Of a DNA stretch of 54,586 bases, positions 33,801 through 42,388 are shown in pieces. The first letter of the stretch is position 1, and each line of letters begins with the position of its first letter. The notes under the pieces are model-generated. The model did no database searches, was not told where the DNA came from, and saw only the letters and a program-made list of their open reading frames with translations. Position numbers and translations under genes: made by a program. The stretch is taken from positions 1 to 54,586 of the forward strand of contig NZ_VANS01000009.1 of NCBI RefSeq assembly GCF_005887615.1. Direction: 5' to 3'. This DNA comes from Sulfitobacter sabulilitoris. Its GTDB lineage: Bacteria > Pseudomonadota > Alphaproteobacteria > Rhodobacterales > Rhodobacteraceae.

Positions 33801-36800
33801 CGGGCAACGACACGCTGGTCGGCGGGACTGGGGCCGACAGGCTGATCGGCGGGACAGGAACGAACACCGCCGATTACAGCGGGTCCAACGCAGGCATTTC
33901 GGTCGACCTGGTCACGGGAACCGGGCTCGGGGGCGACGCCCAGGGCGACATCCTGACCGAGATCCAGAATGTCATCGGCACCGGTTTTGACGATGCGCTG
34001 ACCGGATCGGCAGGCAGCAACCGGCTCGAAGGCGGGGATGGCAACGATACGCTGATCGGGTACGGCAGCAACGACGCCCTGTTTGGCGGGGCGGGCAACG
34101 ACTTGCTGATCGCAGGCCTGGGGGCCGATACCCTGAGCGGCGGGGATGGCAACGATACGCTGGATGGCTCCGAAGGGGCGGCATCGCTTTACGGCGGTGC
34201 GGGCGACGACGTGCTCCTGATCGGCTCCGCCACGGCGGTGATCGACGGCGGCGACGGCAGCAACACCGTCAGCTTTTCCCGCTCGGGCGCGAGCGCGGGG
34301 CTGAACGTCGCTCTGGCGTCACGGGCCGACTTCGTCAACATCCACAACCTGGTCGGGACGGGTTTCAACGACACGCTGACCGGCGACGGCAACGACAACG
34401 TGCTGGAGGGCGGCGGCGGGGCCGACGTTCTGACCGGCGGCGCGGGCAATGACTATGCCGCCTACACCGGGTCGACCGCGGGCGTGAACATCAGCCTGCT
34501 GACCGGGGCGATGCTGGGCGGCGATGCCCAGAACGACACGTTGAGCGGGATCGGAAACCTGATCGGGTCGGCCAACAACGACACGTTGCAGGGCGATGGG
34601 GCCGACAACATCCTTTACGGCGGCGCGGGCAACGACCTGTTCCTCGCCTCGGCTGGCAACGATGTGCTCTATGGGGGCGCCGGGACAGACACGATCAGCT
34701 ATGCCGCCGCAACGGCCGCCGCGTCGATCACGCTCGGCATCTGGCGGCAGCAGGACGATCCGGCCTCGACCGTGCCGGTGGCGCAGGGCAATGTTCTGCT
34801 TGGCATCGAAAACGTCATAGGCACCAACCTGGCCGACAGCCTCACGGGCGATCGCGAAGACAACGTTCTGGTTGGCGGCGCGGGCAACGACACCCTGATT
34901 GGCGACGCCTTCGGGGGCTTTGGCAACGACACGCTGTACGGCGGCGCGGGCAATGACGAACTGGATGGCCACCTGGGCGACGATCTGCTGTACGGTGACG
35001 CCGATGACGACATCCTGACGGGGAACGCGGGCAACGACACGCTCTTTGGCGGCACCGGCCTGGACTTTCTTGCCGGGGGCGACGGCGCCGACAGCCTTCA
35101 TGGCGGCGACGGCAACGACCAGTTGTTCGGCCAGGCGGGCAACGACCAGCTGCACGGCGACGGCGGCAATGACGAAATCAACGGCGAGCTTGGCAACGAT
35201 ACGCTGCGCGGCGGGCTCGGGCTGGACAGCCTGCTGGGCGATGAAGGCAACGACCATCTTTATGGCGATGCGGGCGCCGACCAGCTGTTCGGCGGCAATG
35301 GCGCAGACCAGCTTTTCGGGGGCGAGGGAAATGACTCCCTTGAGGGCGAAGACGGAAATGACACGCTTGCGGGCGACGCCGGCGACGACACGGTCAACGG
35401 CGGCGCGGGCAACGACATCCTGACCGGGGATGACGGCAACGACATGCTGATCGGCAGCTCCGGACAAGACACCCTGCAGGGCGGAAGCGGCAATGACGAG
35501 ATGTACGGCGGCATCGGGGTGGACAGGCTGCTGGGCGGTATCGGCAACGACCTGATGAATGGCGGGGATGGCAACGACACCCTGCTCGGGGATGACGGTG
35601 ACGATACCCTGGCCGGCGGCGCGGGCAACGATTTCCTCGATGCCCAGGTGGGCAATGACGTTCTTTACGGCATCTCGGGCTCGAATATCCTGCTTGGACG
35701 CGCGGGACTGGACAGCATCTACGGCGGTATCGGCGCCGACCTGATCTATAGCGGCGCCGACGACGATCTGGTGAACGGCGGAGACGGCAACGACAGCATC
35801 TACGGCGGCGCGGGCAACGACCTTCTGGTCGGCGGCGCGGGCAACGATTACATCAGCGGCGAAGGCAACGGGGCCAACAGGCTCTTTGGCGGAGACGGCA
35901 TCGACACGATCGTCGGCAGCGGCGGAAACGATGAGCTCTTCGGCGACGGCGGCAACGACCTGCTGGTCGGCAGCAACGGCAACGATCTGGTGAATGGCGG
36001 CGCGGGCAACGACCGCCTTTACGGCGGCCGCGGCAATGACAGCATCGTGGGGGGCGACGGCGACGATTATGCCGAAGCCTATATCGGGGCCAACTTCATG
36101 TACGGCGGCCTTGGAAACGACACGTTCCACGGCGGCTCCGAAGCCGACAGCATCTATGGCGAGGGCGGCAACGACCGCCTGACAGGCTGGGCCGGCAACG
36201 ACCTGATCAACGGTGGCGACGGGGCCGATACGCTCTTTGGCGGCGCGGGCAGCGACACCATCGCCGGGGGCACCGGCAACGACTACATCAGCGGTCAGGG
36301 CGGCGGTCTGAACATCCTGCTCGGCGATGGCGGCGACGATACCGTCATCGGCGACAGCGGGGCGGACGAGCTTTACGGCGGCGACGGAAATGACATCCTG
36401 GTCGGTGCGGCGGGCAACGACATCGTGAACGGCGGCGCGGGCAATGACCGTCTTTATGCCGGCACCGGCAACGATACGATCGTCGGCGGCGACGGCAACG
36501 ACTATGCCGAAGCCTATGTCGGGACAAACGTGCTCTCCGGCGGCTTCGGCAGCGATACGCTGCATGGCGGGTCGGGCAACGATTCACTCTATGGCAACGA
36601 AGACGGCGACTATCTCAAAGGCTGGGCCGGCAACGACCTGATCAACGGCGGCGACGGGGCCGATACGCTCTTTGGCGGCGCGGGCAGCGACACCATCGCC
36701 GGGGGCACCGGCAATGACTACATCTCGGGCCAGGGCAGCGGGCTGAACATGCTCTTCGGAGAAGGCGGCGAGGATACCGTCATCGGCGGCAGCGGGGCGG

Positions 36801-37834
36801 ACGAGCTTTACGGCGGCGATGACAATGACATCCTGGTCGGTGCGGCGGGCAACGACGTTGTGAACGGCGGCGCGGGCAATGACCGTCTTTATGCCGGCAC
36901 CGGCAACGACACGATCGTCGGCGGCGACGGCAACGACTATGCCGAAGCCTATGTCGGGGCAAACGTGCTGTACGGCGGCTTTGGCAGCGACACGCTGCAT
37001 GGCGGGTCGGGCAACGACACGATCTATGGCAACGAAGACGGCGACCGCCTGACCGGCTGGGCCGGCAACGACGTCCTGAACGGGGCTGCGGGCAATGACA
37101 CACTGTTCGGCGGCGCCGGTAGCGACACGATCGCTGGGGGGACCGGAAACGATTACATCAACGGCGGCGGCAGCCTGGCCAACACCCTTTACGGGCAGGA
37201 AGGCGACGACACCATGATCGGCGGCACCGGCGACGACGTGCTGATCGGTGATATCGGAAACGATGTTCTTGCCGGGTCGGCGGGCAACGACCTTCTCAAC
37301 AGTGGCGCGGGCGACGACAAGCTTTACGGTGGTGGCGGCAACGACACCCTGGTCGGCGGGGACGGCAACGACTACCTCGAAGGCTATATCGGACAGAACC
37401 TGTTCTATGGCGGGGCCGGCAACGACACCCTGGTCGGCGGCAGCGGAAACGACCTGCTCTTTGCCGATATCGGCAACAACCGTATCTGGGGCGCCGTGGG
37501 CGACGACACGCTCGTGGCCGGTGTCGGCAAGGATGTCATGACCGGCGGCGCCGGCGCCGATGTCTTCATCTTCGAGAACGCCAGCCGCATCGGTTTCGGG
37601 GAGGCGCGGGATGTCATCACCGATTTCACCAGCGGCACCGACAAGATCGACCTCTCCGCGCTCGCGACCCAGTTCAACGGCGCCGCGGGGCTGATCGGGG
37701 GCGGACAGGCCTCGTTCTTCTATCAGGCATCCTCGGGGTCTCTGATTGGCGACGTCACCGGCAACGGCGGGTCCGACTGGGTGCTGCAACTGGATGGCGT
37801 CACCACCCTGCAGGCTACCGACTTCCTGCTCTAG
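30881..37834 (+). CDS. Giant S8 serine protease with P domain and RTX beta-roll
   Basis: A 2317-residue protein. Residues ~1-470 are a subtilase of the kexin-like type: Asp50 in VGVFDT-like NIGVFDTAVD, His91 in ENHGIGVTGLIA, oxyanion Asn207 in AAGND, and Ser389 in GGTSAATPQVSGA. The stretch between Asn207 and Ser389 is longer than usual. Residues ~517-620 are a P (proprotein convertase) domain with DLTLALIHPNFAQLDIFLVSPSGT and a DPNGTWRLEVVN end. From ~640 to 2230 are RTX nonapeptides, with a 145-residue higher-order repeat near the end, and the last ~90 residues are the type I secretion module ending DFLL. Start is TTG 30881, supported by GAGGA at 30870. No Sec signal. A secreted matrix protease or adhesin; the protease triad is intact. 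Confidence 0.88.
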   Translation: MPTRFTPTDPIYAFQWHYDYLGQSFGLSREGIERVWAEYSGAGVNIGVFDTAVDPYHPEWADRFNFDAQIEITTPSGAVYEVSNVDRVENHGIGVTGLIAAGANGTGTIGIAHGATISSADVYSDYDLSLFPAFATFENEIDAPLMSQIMGAYKNFDVVNASWHNDSLYNQPLANGVEMTAQLAAIRSAADEGRGGLGTIMVMAAGNDFDDIYYDDNGVARRIYIEDEGQNRTADIPIDFLRSGLQDSPTSAPRVTVEDIAAGTLTAAEASAGTDRRVAARETIVVGGYTQRLELPDGSFHESQVAPFASRGSALLLSSLTRINQPLTDVLSDNRLYPGLGDSPNLFASHLAEYGDGIVTTGIASEVGYGWDDGQRTYPGSTNNFGGTSAATPQVSGAVALMLESNETLGWRDVQNILALSAHHVGSSVSGSSSGYDSEKFGWVINGADNWNNGGLHYSADYGYGALDIFAAVRMAEVWSLFGPAQVSANEASASAAANANTTILGGGATTPVTTSRDIVLTAANLDAEYVDLTLALIHPNFAQLDIFLVSPSGTRIALHDVSSDNFAHAGVSDAGLTWTFPVNSFRGEDPNGTWRLEVVNRGGSTGQLLNVSIDVYGGTATSNDVSHFTNEIFSAQFAGRLGQDIVDTNGGNDWIDLAAVTGNVEVNLARGGALTRSQNGTATTFARIGATTDIENVVSGDGNDRLVGNGLNNRLVGGRGADTLLGGAGNDTLEGGAGADSLEGGTGSNTVAYTLSRGAVAVNLASGGASGGDAAGDSFGNIQNLTGSDHDDQLSGSAAANVLIGGKGNDVLAGNGGADSLYGGLGDDTLAGDATSALVNGGAGDDLVDFSAAGGGVNVNLGAARFVGIEGLAGGAGNDTLTGDAGNNILIGNGGADQLIGGGGIDTASYRTALSGVIASLSSPAGNTGDAAGDTYTGIANLEGSGSADSLTGNGGANRLIGNAGNDTLTGAAGNDTLVGGTGADRLIGGTGTNTADYSGSNAGISVDLVTGTGLGGDAQGDILTEIQNVIGTGFDDALTGSAGSNRLEGGDGNDTLIGYGSNDALFGGAGNDLLIAGLGADTLSGGDGNDTLDGSEGAASLYGGAGDDVLLIGSATAVIDGGDGSNTVSFSRSGASAGLNVALASRADFVNIHNLVGTGFNDTLTGDGNDNVLEGGGGADVLTGGAGNDYAAYTGSTAGVNISLLTGAMLGGDAQNDTLSGIGNLIGSANNDTLQGDGADNILYGGAGNDLFLASAGNDVLYGGAGTDTISYAAATAAASITLGIWRQQDDPASTVPVAQGNVLLGIENVIGTNLADSLTGDREDNVLVGGAGNDTLIGDAFGGFGNDTLYGGAGNDELDGHLGDDLLYGDADDDILTGNAGNDTLFGGTGLDFLAGGDGADSLHGGDGNDQLFGQAGNDQLHGDGGNDEINGELGNDTLRGGLGLDSLLGDEGNDHLYGDAGADQLFGGNGADQLFGGEGNDSLEGEDGNDTLAGDAGDDTVNGGAGNDILTGDDGNDMLIGSSGQDTLQGGSGNDEMYGGIGVDRLLGGIGNDLMNGGDGNDTLLGDDGDDTLAGGAGNDFLDAQVGNDVLYGISGSNILLGRAGLDSIYGGIGADLIYSGADDDLVNGGDGNDSIYGGAGNDLLVGGAGNDYISGEGNGANRLFGGDGIDTIVGSGGNDELFGDGGNDLLVGSNGNDLVNGGAGNDRLYGGRGNDSIVGGDGDDYAEAYIGANFMYGGLGNDTFHGGSEADSIYGEGGNDRLTGWAGNDLINGGDGADTLFGGAGSDTIAGGTGNDYISGQGGGLNILLGDGGDDTVIGDSGADELYGGDGNDILVGAAGNDIVNGGAGNDRLYAGTGNDTIVGGDGNDYAEAYVGTNVLSGGFGSDTLHGGSGNDSLYGNEDGDYLKGWAGNDLINGGDGADTLFGGAGSDTIAGGTGNDYISGQGSGLNMLFGEGGEDTVIGGSGADELYGGDDNDILVGAAGNDVVNGGAGNDRLYAGTGNDTIVGGDGNDYAEAYVGANVLYGGFGSDTLHGGSGNDTIYGNEDGDRLTGWAGNDVLNGAAGNDTLFGGAGSDTIAGGTGNDYINGGGSLANTLYGQEGDDTMIGGTGDDVLIGDIGNDVLAGSAGNDLLNSGAGDDKLYGGGGNDTLVGGDGNDYLEGYIGQNLFYGGAGNDTLVGGSGNDLLFADIGNNRIWGAVGDDTLVAGVGKDVMTGGAGADVFIFENASRIGFGEARDVITDFTSGTDKIDLSALATQFNGAAGLIGGGQASFFYQASSGSLIGDVTGNGGSDWVLQLDGVTTLQATDFLL
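35369..37544 (+). repeat. 435-bp higher-order repeat in the S8/RTX gene
   Basis: Two independent anchor series are spaced exactly 435 bases: the GGCGGCGC anchor at 35804, 36239, 36674, 37109 and 37544, and the DYAEAYxG-type anchor at 35633, 36068, 36503, 36938 and 37373. Each period is 145 codons and includes an NDYISGxG segment, a DExYGGDGNDILVGAAGND segment and the DYAEAYVGxN segment. The copies starting 36239 and 36674 are nearly identical in DNA; the outer ones have diverged. The left edge (35369) is approximate. Confidence 0.88.
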
Positions 37835-37841
37835 ACGGAAA

Positions 37842-37869
37842 AACAGCGGCTCCGACGGGGGCCGCTGTT
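37842..37869 (-). terminator. Intrinsic terminator for manC, possibly bidirectional
   Basis: AACAGCGGC (37842-37850) pairs with GCCGCTGTT (37861-37869), a perfect nine-base stem with further inner pairing. On the minus strand it is followed by a TTTTTCC run (from 37843 down to 37837), the usual intrinsic signal for transcripts leaving manC at 37960. It also lies eight bases after the stop of the convergent RTX gene, so it may serve both. Confidence 0.75.
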
Positions 37870-37959
37870 CCGCTCATCCAAGGCGTCTTGCGAAGAGGCG
37901 ATGTTCAACGCTCGGGCGGCAGGATGCGCGCCGTCCTGTTCCCGCTCCGAGACGGGAAA

Positions 37960-39390
37960 TCATTCACGCGCGTAGATGTCCTCGTAGCGAATGATGTCAT
38001 CTTCGCCCAGGTAGCTGCCTGTCTGCACCTCGATCAGCACCATCGGCACTTTGCCGGGGTTGCGCATCCGGTGCACCGCGCCCAGTGGAATATAGACGGA
38101 CTGGTTTTCCGTCACGAGCGTGACCTCGTCATCCACCGTCACTTCGGCCGTGCCCTCGACCACGATCCAATGCTCGGAGCGGTGGTGATGGCTTTGCAGG
38201 CTCAGCGCGGCCCCGGGATGGACGACGATGCGCTTGACCTGGAAGCGTGTGCCGACGACCAGGCTTTCGAACCAGCCCCAAGGGCGATGATCCTTGGGAA
38301 AGGATTCCGCCTGCGTGGCGGCCTTTTCCTTCAGCGCCAAAACAGCCAGCTTCACATCCTGCGCGCGCGACACGTCGGCCACCAGAACCGCGTCGGGCAT
38401 TGCGACGGCGATGATGTTGTTCAGACCAATACCCACGACCTGCAAATTCGGATCTTCGGAGCGCAGCAGCGTGTTGTCGCAATCCAGCGCCGTGGCCGCC
38501 CCGGAGGTGGCAACGCCGCGGGCGTCACGACCGGTTTCGCGCCAGACGGCATCCCAGCCGCCCAGATCGGACCACCCCGCCGCAAAGGGCACCACCGAAA
38601 GGTTCGTGGCCTTTTCCATCACCGCGTAATCGATCGAGATATCAGCGGCCTGCGACCATGGCTCGACCGCCAGCCGCAAGAACCCCAGGTCGTGCCGGGC
38701 GTCATCCACGGCCGTCTGAACCGGTGTCATAAGATCGGGGGCGTGCGCACGGAAGGCGGCCAGGATGCTGCGCACCGAAAACAGGAATATCCCCGCGTTC
38801 CACAGGTAATTGCCGGCCTCGAGCATCTGTTGCGCACGGGCCGCGTCCGGCTTTTCGACAAACCGCGCAAGCGACAGGGGACGGGCCGCGAAATCGCCCG
38901 GCTCTTCGGCCAGCTCAAGATAGCCATAGCCGGTTTCGGGATGCCCGGGCTTGATCCCGAAGGTGACAAGCTGACCGGCCTGCGCGGCCGGCAAGCCTGC
39001 CGTCACCGCGTCCCGAAAGGCCTGCGCATCGGGGACCACATGATCGGAGGGGGCAATCAGCATCACGCCATCGGGGTCGGTCTTCTCCAGCCACAGGGCG
39101 GCGGCCAGCACCGCGGGTGCGGTGTTGCGCCCGTCGGGTTCGATCAGGATGGCCTTGGGATCGATGCCCATGGCGCTCAACTGCTCGGTCACGATAAAGC
39201 GGAAATCCGAATTGGTCAGCACGGTCGGCGCGGCAAACCCGTCTCCCGACAACCGGTGCGCCGAGACCTGGAACAGGCTCTCGTCGCCCAGCAGTTTGGC
39301 GAATTGTTTGGGATACGACTTGCGCGACAACGGCCAGAGACGCGTGCCGGAGCCGCCACAAAGGAGTATGGGATGGATTAGAGCTGTCAC
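37960..39390 (-). CDS. manC: Mannose-1-phosphate guanylyltransferase / mannose-6-phosphate isomerase
   Basis: A 476-residue bifunctional enzyme supplying GDP-mannose, the precursor for Gmd and Fcl further right. The N-terminal nucleotidyltransferase has LLCGGSGTRLWPLSRKSYPKQF and RFVEKPD; the C-terminal cupin isomerase has FQVKRIVVHPGAALSLQSHH, the HHHRSEHWIVVEGTA metal-binding segment, and YIPLGAVHRMRNPG. The GTG at 39390 gives the usual start MTALIHPILLCGG; a TTG at 39405 adds five residues. It is a single gene in this direction, convergent with the RTX giant and divergent from the next RTX gene. A phosphomannomutase is not in the window. Confidence 0.95.
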   Translation of the reverse strand: MTALIHPILLCGGSGTRLWPLSRKSYPKQFAKLLGDESLFQVSAHRLSGDGFAAPTVLTNSDFRFIVTEQLSAMGIDPKAILIEPDGRNTAPAVLAAALWLEKTDPDGVMLIAPSDHVVPDAQAFRDAVTAGLPAAQAGQLVTFGIKPGHPETGYGYLELAEEPGDFAARPLSLARFVEKPDAARAQQMLEAGNYLWNAGIFLFSVRSILAAFRAHAPDLMTPVQTAVDDARHDLGFLRLAVEPWSQAADISIDYAVMEKATNLSVVPFAAGWSDLGGWDAVWRETGRDARGVATSGAATALDCDNTLLRSEDPNLQVVGIGLNNIIAVAMPDAVLVADVSRAQDVKLAVLALKEKAATQAESFPKDHRPWGWFESLVVGTRFQVKRIVVHPGAALSLQSHHHRSEHWIVVEGTAEVTVDDEVTLVTENQSVYIPLGAVHRMRNPGKVPMVLIEVQTGSYLGEDDIIRYEDIYARE

Positions 39391-39769
39391 ACGTTTGCCT
39401 ATCAAAAAGTGTGGGATGCCTGAAGGGCACTATAAAGCTGCGTCATTCCTTGTCCGGAATAGACCATATCGGCTATCGCAGATAGGGCTTCGATTTGCAA
39501 AGCCTGATGGCCGGTTGCACCGCGGGCCGCCATTTTCGGGGCGCAGTACGCAGCGGTCGCACAGGCCCGAATCCGCGTCGGGCCAACCGCCTGAAAATTG
39601 CCAACCACGGATACCGGGATACAAGGATAAGGCGAAAATGCCCCAAAAGGGTTGATCGGTGCAAAAAATGGCGGCACCTTGCAACACAAGGCTTTCCGTA
39701 AGGGAACTGCCAGATTGAAACGTCCAATTTTGGTCACTCTTTGCAATAGAAATGTAGGAGATTTACATA
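39391..39769. promoter_or_regulatory. Divergent intergenic region between manC and an RTX gene
   Basis: These 379 bases contain no credible gene. Open frames on the minus strand (such as 39402-39746) have no ribosome site and unusual composition. The half next to the RTX gene is AT-rich and ends in TAGGAG (39753-39758), the ribosome site of the ATG at 39770. Promoters for both genes should lie here, but I could not place a convincing pair of boxes. Confidence 0.5.
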
Positions 39770-42271
39770 ATGCTGATCACCATCCTGGGGCCCGATGAAA
39801 GATTTTTCGATAATGCATTTTTCGATAGTTTTGGCGAAGTAGACCTCGATCTCGTAAGCGCGACGTCCACCCGTGTTGAGGTGGTGAACAACAGCACGGG
39901 CGCGGTCACCGTATTCAACGGCACTGGCTTTACCTTTTCGTCCGGCGCCGATCCGGCTCCGACCGGCGGCACGATCACCTCCATCGGCTTTTTCCAGAGC
40001 GGCGCATCCGTCGCGTCGCTCACCGGCATTTCCTGGGATCTGGTTGCACTGAATTTCGCGCTCGACCAGGATTCCCAAGGCAATCCCCAACCGCTCAACA
40101 ACCTGGTGACCTCCTCGGGTCCGATCACCGTCGATGCCACGAATTCAACCGTTCCGCTGCTTGAATTCGGCATCGACTTCCTGCCCGTGCCCTACACCGT
40201 GCTGGGGACGCAATTCGGCGACTCCCTGGTTGGCGGAGACGCCAACGATCGTCTCGAAGGGCGGCTTGGCGACGACACGCTGAACGGCGGGGCAACCGGG
40301 AACGATACGCTGGAGGGCGGCCTGGGCTCGGATGAATTGTTCGGCGGGGCGGGAAATGACCTGCTCAATCCCGGCGACAACAACAACTACGACTACATCG
40401 TTGCAGGCATCGGCAACGATACGATCACCTTCGACGACGCCACCGCAGACGCCTATTTCGAGATCGAGCATGGCGATCTGAACAACGCGATCACTGTCAA
40501 TATCAACGGCAACACCAACACAGGCAGCATCGACAAGGGCGCCAGCGGCACCACGACCCTGGTCAACGTCGCCAATTCGAACAGCGATTTCAACTCCAAC
40601 GGCGGGCTGCAGGTCGACGGCACCCGGTTCGACGATGTGTTCAATATCACCAACCTCGATACCGGTTGGATGGCGATCAAGATGGGCCAAGGCAACGACA
40701 CGCTCAATCTTGGCGCAAGCACGGGCTTCATGCGGCTTGATCTGCGCGACGACGGCTTTGGAACAGCGGCCACCCAAGGGGTCGTCGCCAATCTGGCCAC
40801 GGGGGTGATCGCCAACGACGGCTTTGGCTTTACCGACACGATCAGCGGCCCGGGCCGTATCAACGAACTCCGTGCGTCGTTCGAGAACGACAACATCACC
40901 GGCAGTGCTGGCAATGACAGCTTTATCCTGATGGCTGGCAACGACACGCTCGACGGGGGCGACGGCATTGACCGGGTCCGCTATGACCGCAACGGCGTGA
41001 CGAACCTGGATGTCAATCTGGCGACGAATACGGCAACCGGTCTCTGGGCCCGAAATGGAGAGAACCTTGCCTTTACGCACAGCATCTCGAATGTCGAGAA
41101 TGTCCGCGGGTCGCGCGATGCCGCGGACGCCATTCGCGGCGACCAGTTCAACAATATGTTCGAAGGCCGGGGCGGCGACGACACGCTTCTCGGCGAGGGC
41201 GGGGATGATACCCTCTACCTCGGGCTTGGGAACGATCTGGGCGGTGGCGGTGCCGGCAATGACAGCATCATTGGCGAGGCCGGGGCCAACACCATCTACG
41301 GCGGGGCCGGCGATGACACCGTTCAGGGCGGCAGCGGCAACGATACTGTCTACGGCGGCGGCACCGGAACCAATTCGCTGCTCGGCAACGATGGCGACGA
41401 TCTGATCTTTACCGGCGGTGGCGGCGATTTCGTGGGCGGCGGGGCCGGCAACGACATCATCCGCGGCAATGCCGGGGCGGACACGATCTTTGGCGGCGTC
41501 GGCAACAACAATGTCGGCGGCGGCGGGGGCGACGACATCATCCGCATGGCCGGAGGGGCCGACACCGTCTACGGCGGCGCCGGGAACGACAATATCGGCG
41601 GCGGCGCGGGCAACGACCTGATCTATGGCAGCGCGGGCAGCAACGTGATCTACGGCGGCGCGGGCAGCGACACGGTCCAGGGCGGCACCGGCGCCGACAC
41701 GATCTATGGCGGCGGCGAAGGGGCCAACGTGCTGCTGGGCAACGACGGCGCCGACCAGGTCTATGGCAGCCTGGGCAATGACTTCATCGGCGGCGGCGCG
41801 GGCAACGACACCACGCTTGGCGGCGATGGCGCCGATACGATCTATGCCGGCACCGGCGATGACTTTGTCGGCGGCGGCGCGGGCAACGACGTGATCTATG
41901 GCGGCGCGGGGGGCAACCGGGTCTATGGCGGCACGGGCAACGACACCTTCGTCGCGGGCGCCGGACGCGATGTCGTCACCGGCGGTCCCGGGGTCGATAC
42001 CTTCGTGTTCAACTCGGCCGCGCAAATCGGCGTCGGGGCGGCGCGCGACGTGATCACCGATTTCACCAGCGGCACCGACAAGATCGACCTCTCCGCGCTC
42101 GAGACCCAGTTCAACGGCGCCGCGGGGCTGAGCGGGGGCGGCACGTCGTCGTTCTACTACTTCGCCGGGGGCGGGCTGCTGATCGGCGACGCCGATGGCA
42201 ACGGATCCGCCGATTGGGTGCTGGAACTGAGCGGCGCCCCCACCATCGGCGCGGATGATTTCATCCTGTGA
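39770..42271 (+). CDS. RTX calcium-binding protein
   Basis: An 833-residue protein. Residues ~1-145 form an N-terminal beta-rich domain with no match I recognise (LITILGPDERFFDNAFFDSF, GITWDLVALNF-like SLTGISWDLVALNF). Residues ~150-740 are RTX repeats, interrupted by a less regular stretch (~240-430). The repeats include YLGLGNDLGGGGAGND and GANVLLGNDGAD, shared with the RTX proteins at 1336 and 49825. The last ~90 residues (DTFVFNSAAQ, then VITDFTSGTDKIDLSALETQ and a final DDFIL) are the type I secretion module. The ATG at 39770 has a strong TAGGAG site. No enzyme motif was found, so a structural matrix or adhesion role is likely. Confidence 0.83.
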   Translation: MLITILGPDERFFDNAFFDSFGEVDLDLVSATSTRVEVVNNSTGAVTVFNGTGFTFSSGADPAPTGGTITSIGFFQSGASVASLTGISWDLVALNFALDQDSQGNPQPLNNLVTSSGPITVDATNSTVPLLEFGIDFLPVPYTVLGTQFGDSLVGGDANDRLEGRLGDDTLNGGATGNDTLEGGLGSDELFGGAGNDLLNPGDNNNYDYIVAGIGNDTITFDDATADAYFEIEHGDLNNAITVNINGNTNTGSIDKGASGTTTLVNVANSNSDFNSNGGLQVDGTRFDDVFNITNLDTGWMAIKMGQGNDTLNLGASTGFMRLDLRDDGFGTAATQGVVANLATGVIANDGFGFTDTISGPGRINELRASFENDNITGSAGNDSFILMAGNDTLDGGDGIDRVRYDRNGVTNLDVNLATNTATGLWARNGENLAFTHSISNVENVRGSRDAADAIRGDQFNNMFEGRGGDDTLLGEGGDDTLYLGLGNDLGGGGAGNDSIIGEAGANTIYGGAGDDTVQGGSGNDTVYGGGTGTNSLLGNDGDDLIFTGGGGDFVGGGAGNDIIRGNAGADTIFGGVGNNNVGGGGGDDIIRMAGGADTVYGGAGNDNIGGGAGNDLIYGSAGSNVIYGGAGSDTVQGGTGADTIYGGGEGANVLLGNDGADQVYGSLGNDFIGGGAGNDTTLGGDGADTIYAGTGDDFVGGGAGNDVIYGGAGGNRVYGGTGNDTFVAGAGRDVVTGGPGVDTFVFNSAAQIGVGAARDVITDFTSGTDKIDLSALETQFNGAAGLSGGGTSSFYYFAGGGLLIGDADGNGSADWVLELSGAPTIGADDFIL

Positions 42272-42279
42272 CACCGACG

Positions 42280-42308
42280 GGCCGCGGGGGCCACATCCCC
42301 GCGCGGCC
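42280..42308 (+). terminator. GC-rich hairpin after the RTX gene
   Basis: GGCCGC (42280-42285) pairs with GCGGCC (42303-42308), and the inner G-run at 42286-42290 can pair with CCCC at 42297-42300 with a two-base bulge. It starts nine bases after the stop codon. There is no clear T-run. Confidence 0.4.
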
Positions 42309-42388
42309 TCTTCGCGCGGGCCGGACAGCGTTTGAGACACCGGGACTGTCCGGCCCGCGCAAGACCAAGGTCCTTCGGGATCACTTGT

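Noticed and set aside
35369-37544. CRISPR-like regular repeats
   Set aside because: The periodicity is in frame with RTX coding sequence, has no unique spacers and no cas genes nearby.
37888-39381. 497-codon plus-strand frame opposite manC
   Set aside because: Antisense to an unmistakable ManC; no start signal or domain.
39402-39746. Possible 114-codon gene in the manC/RTX gap
   Set aside because: No ribosome site or recognisable domain, and it covers the region where the two divergent promoters must be.
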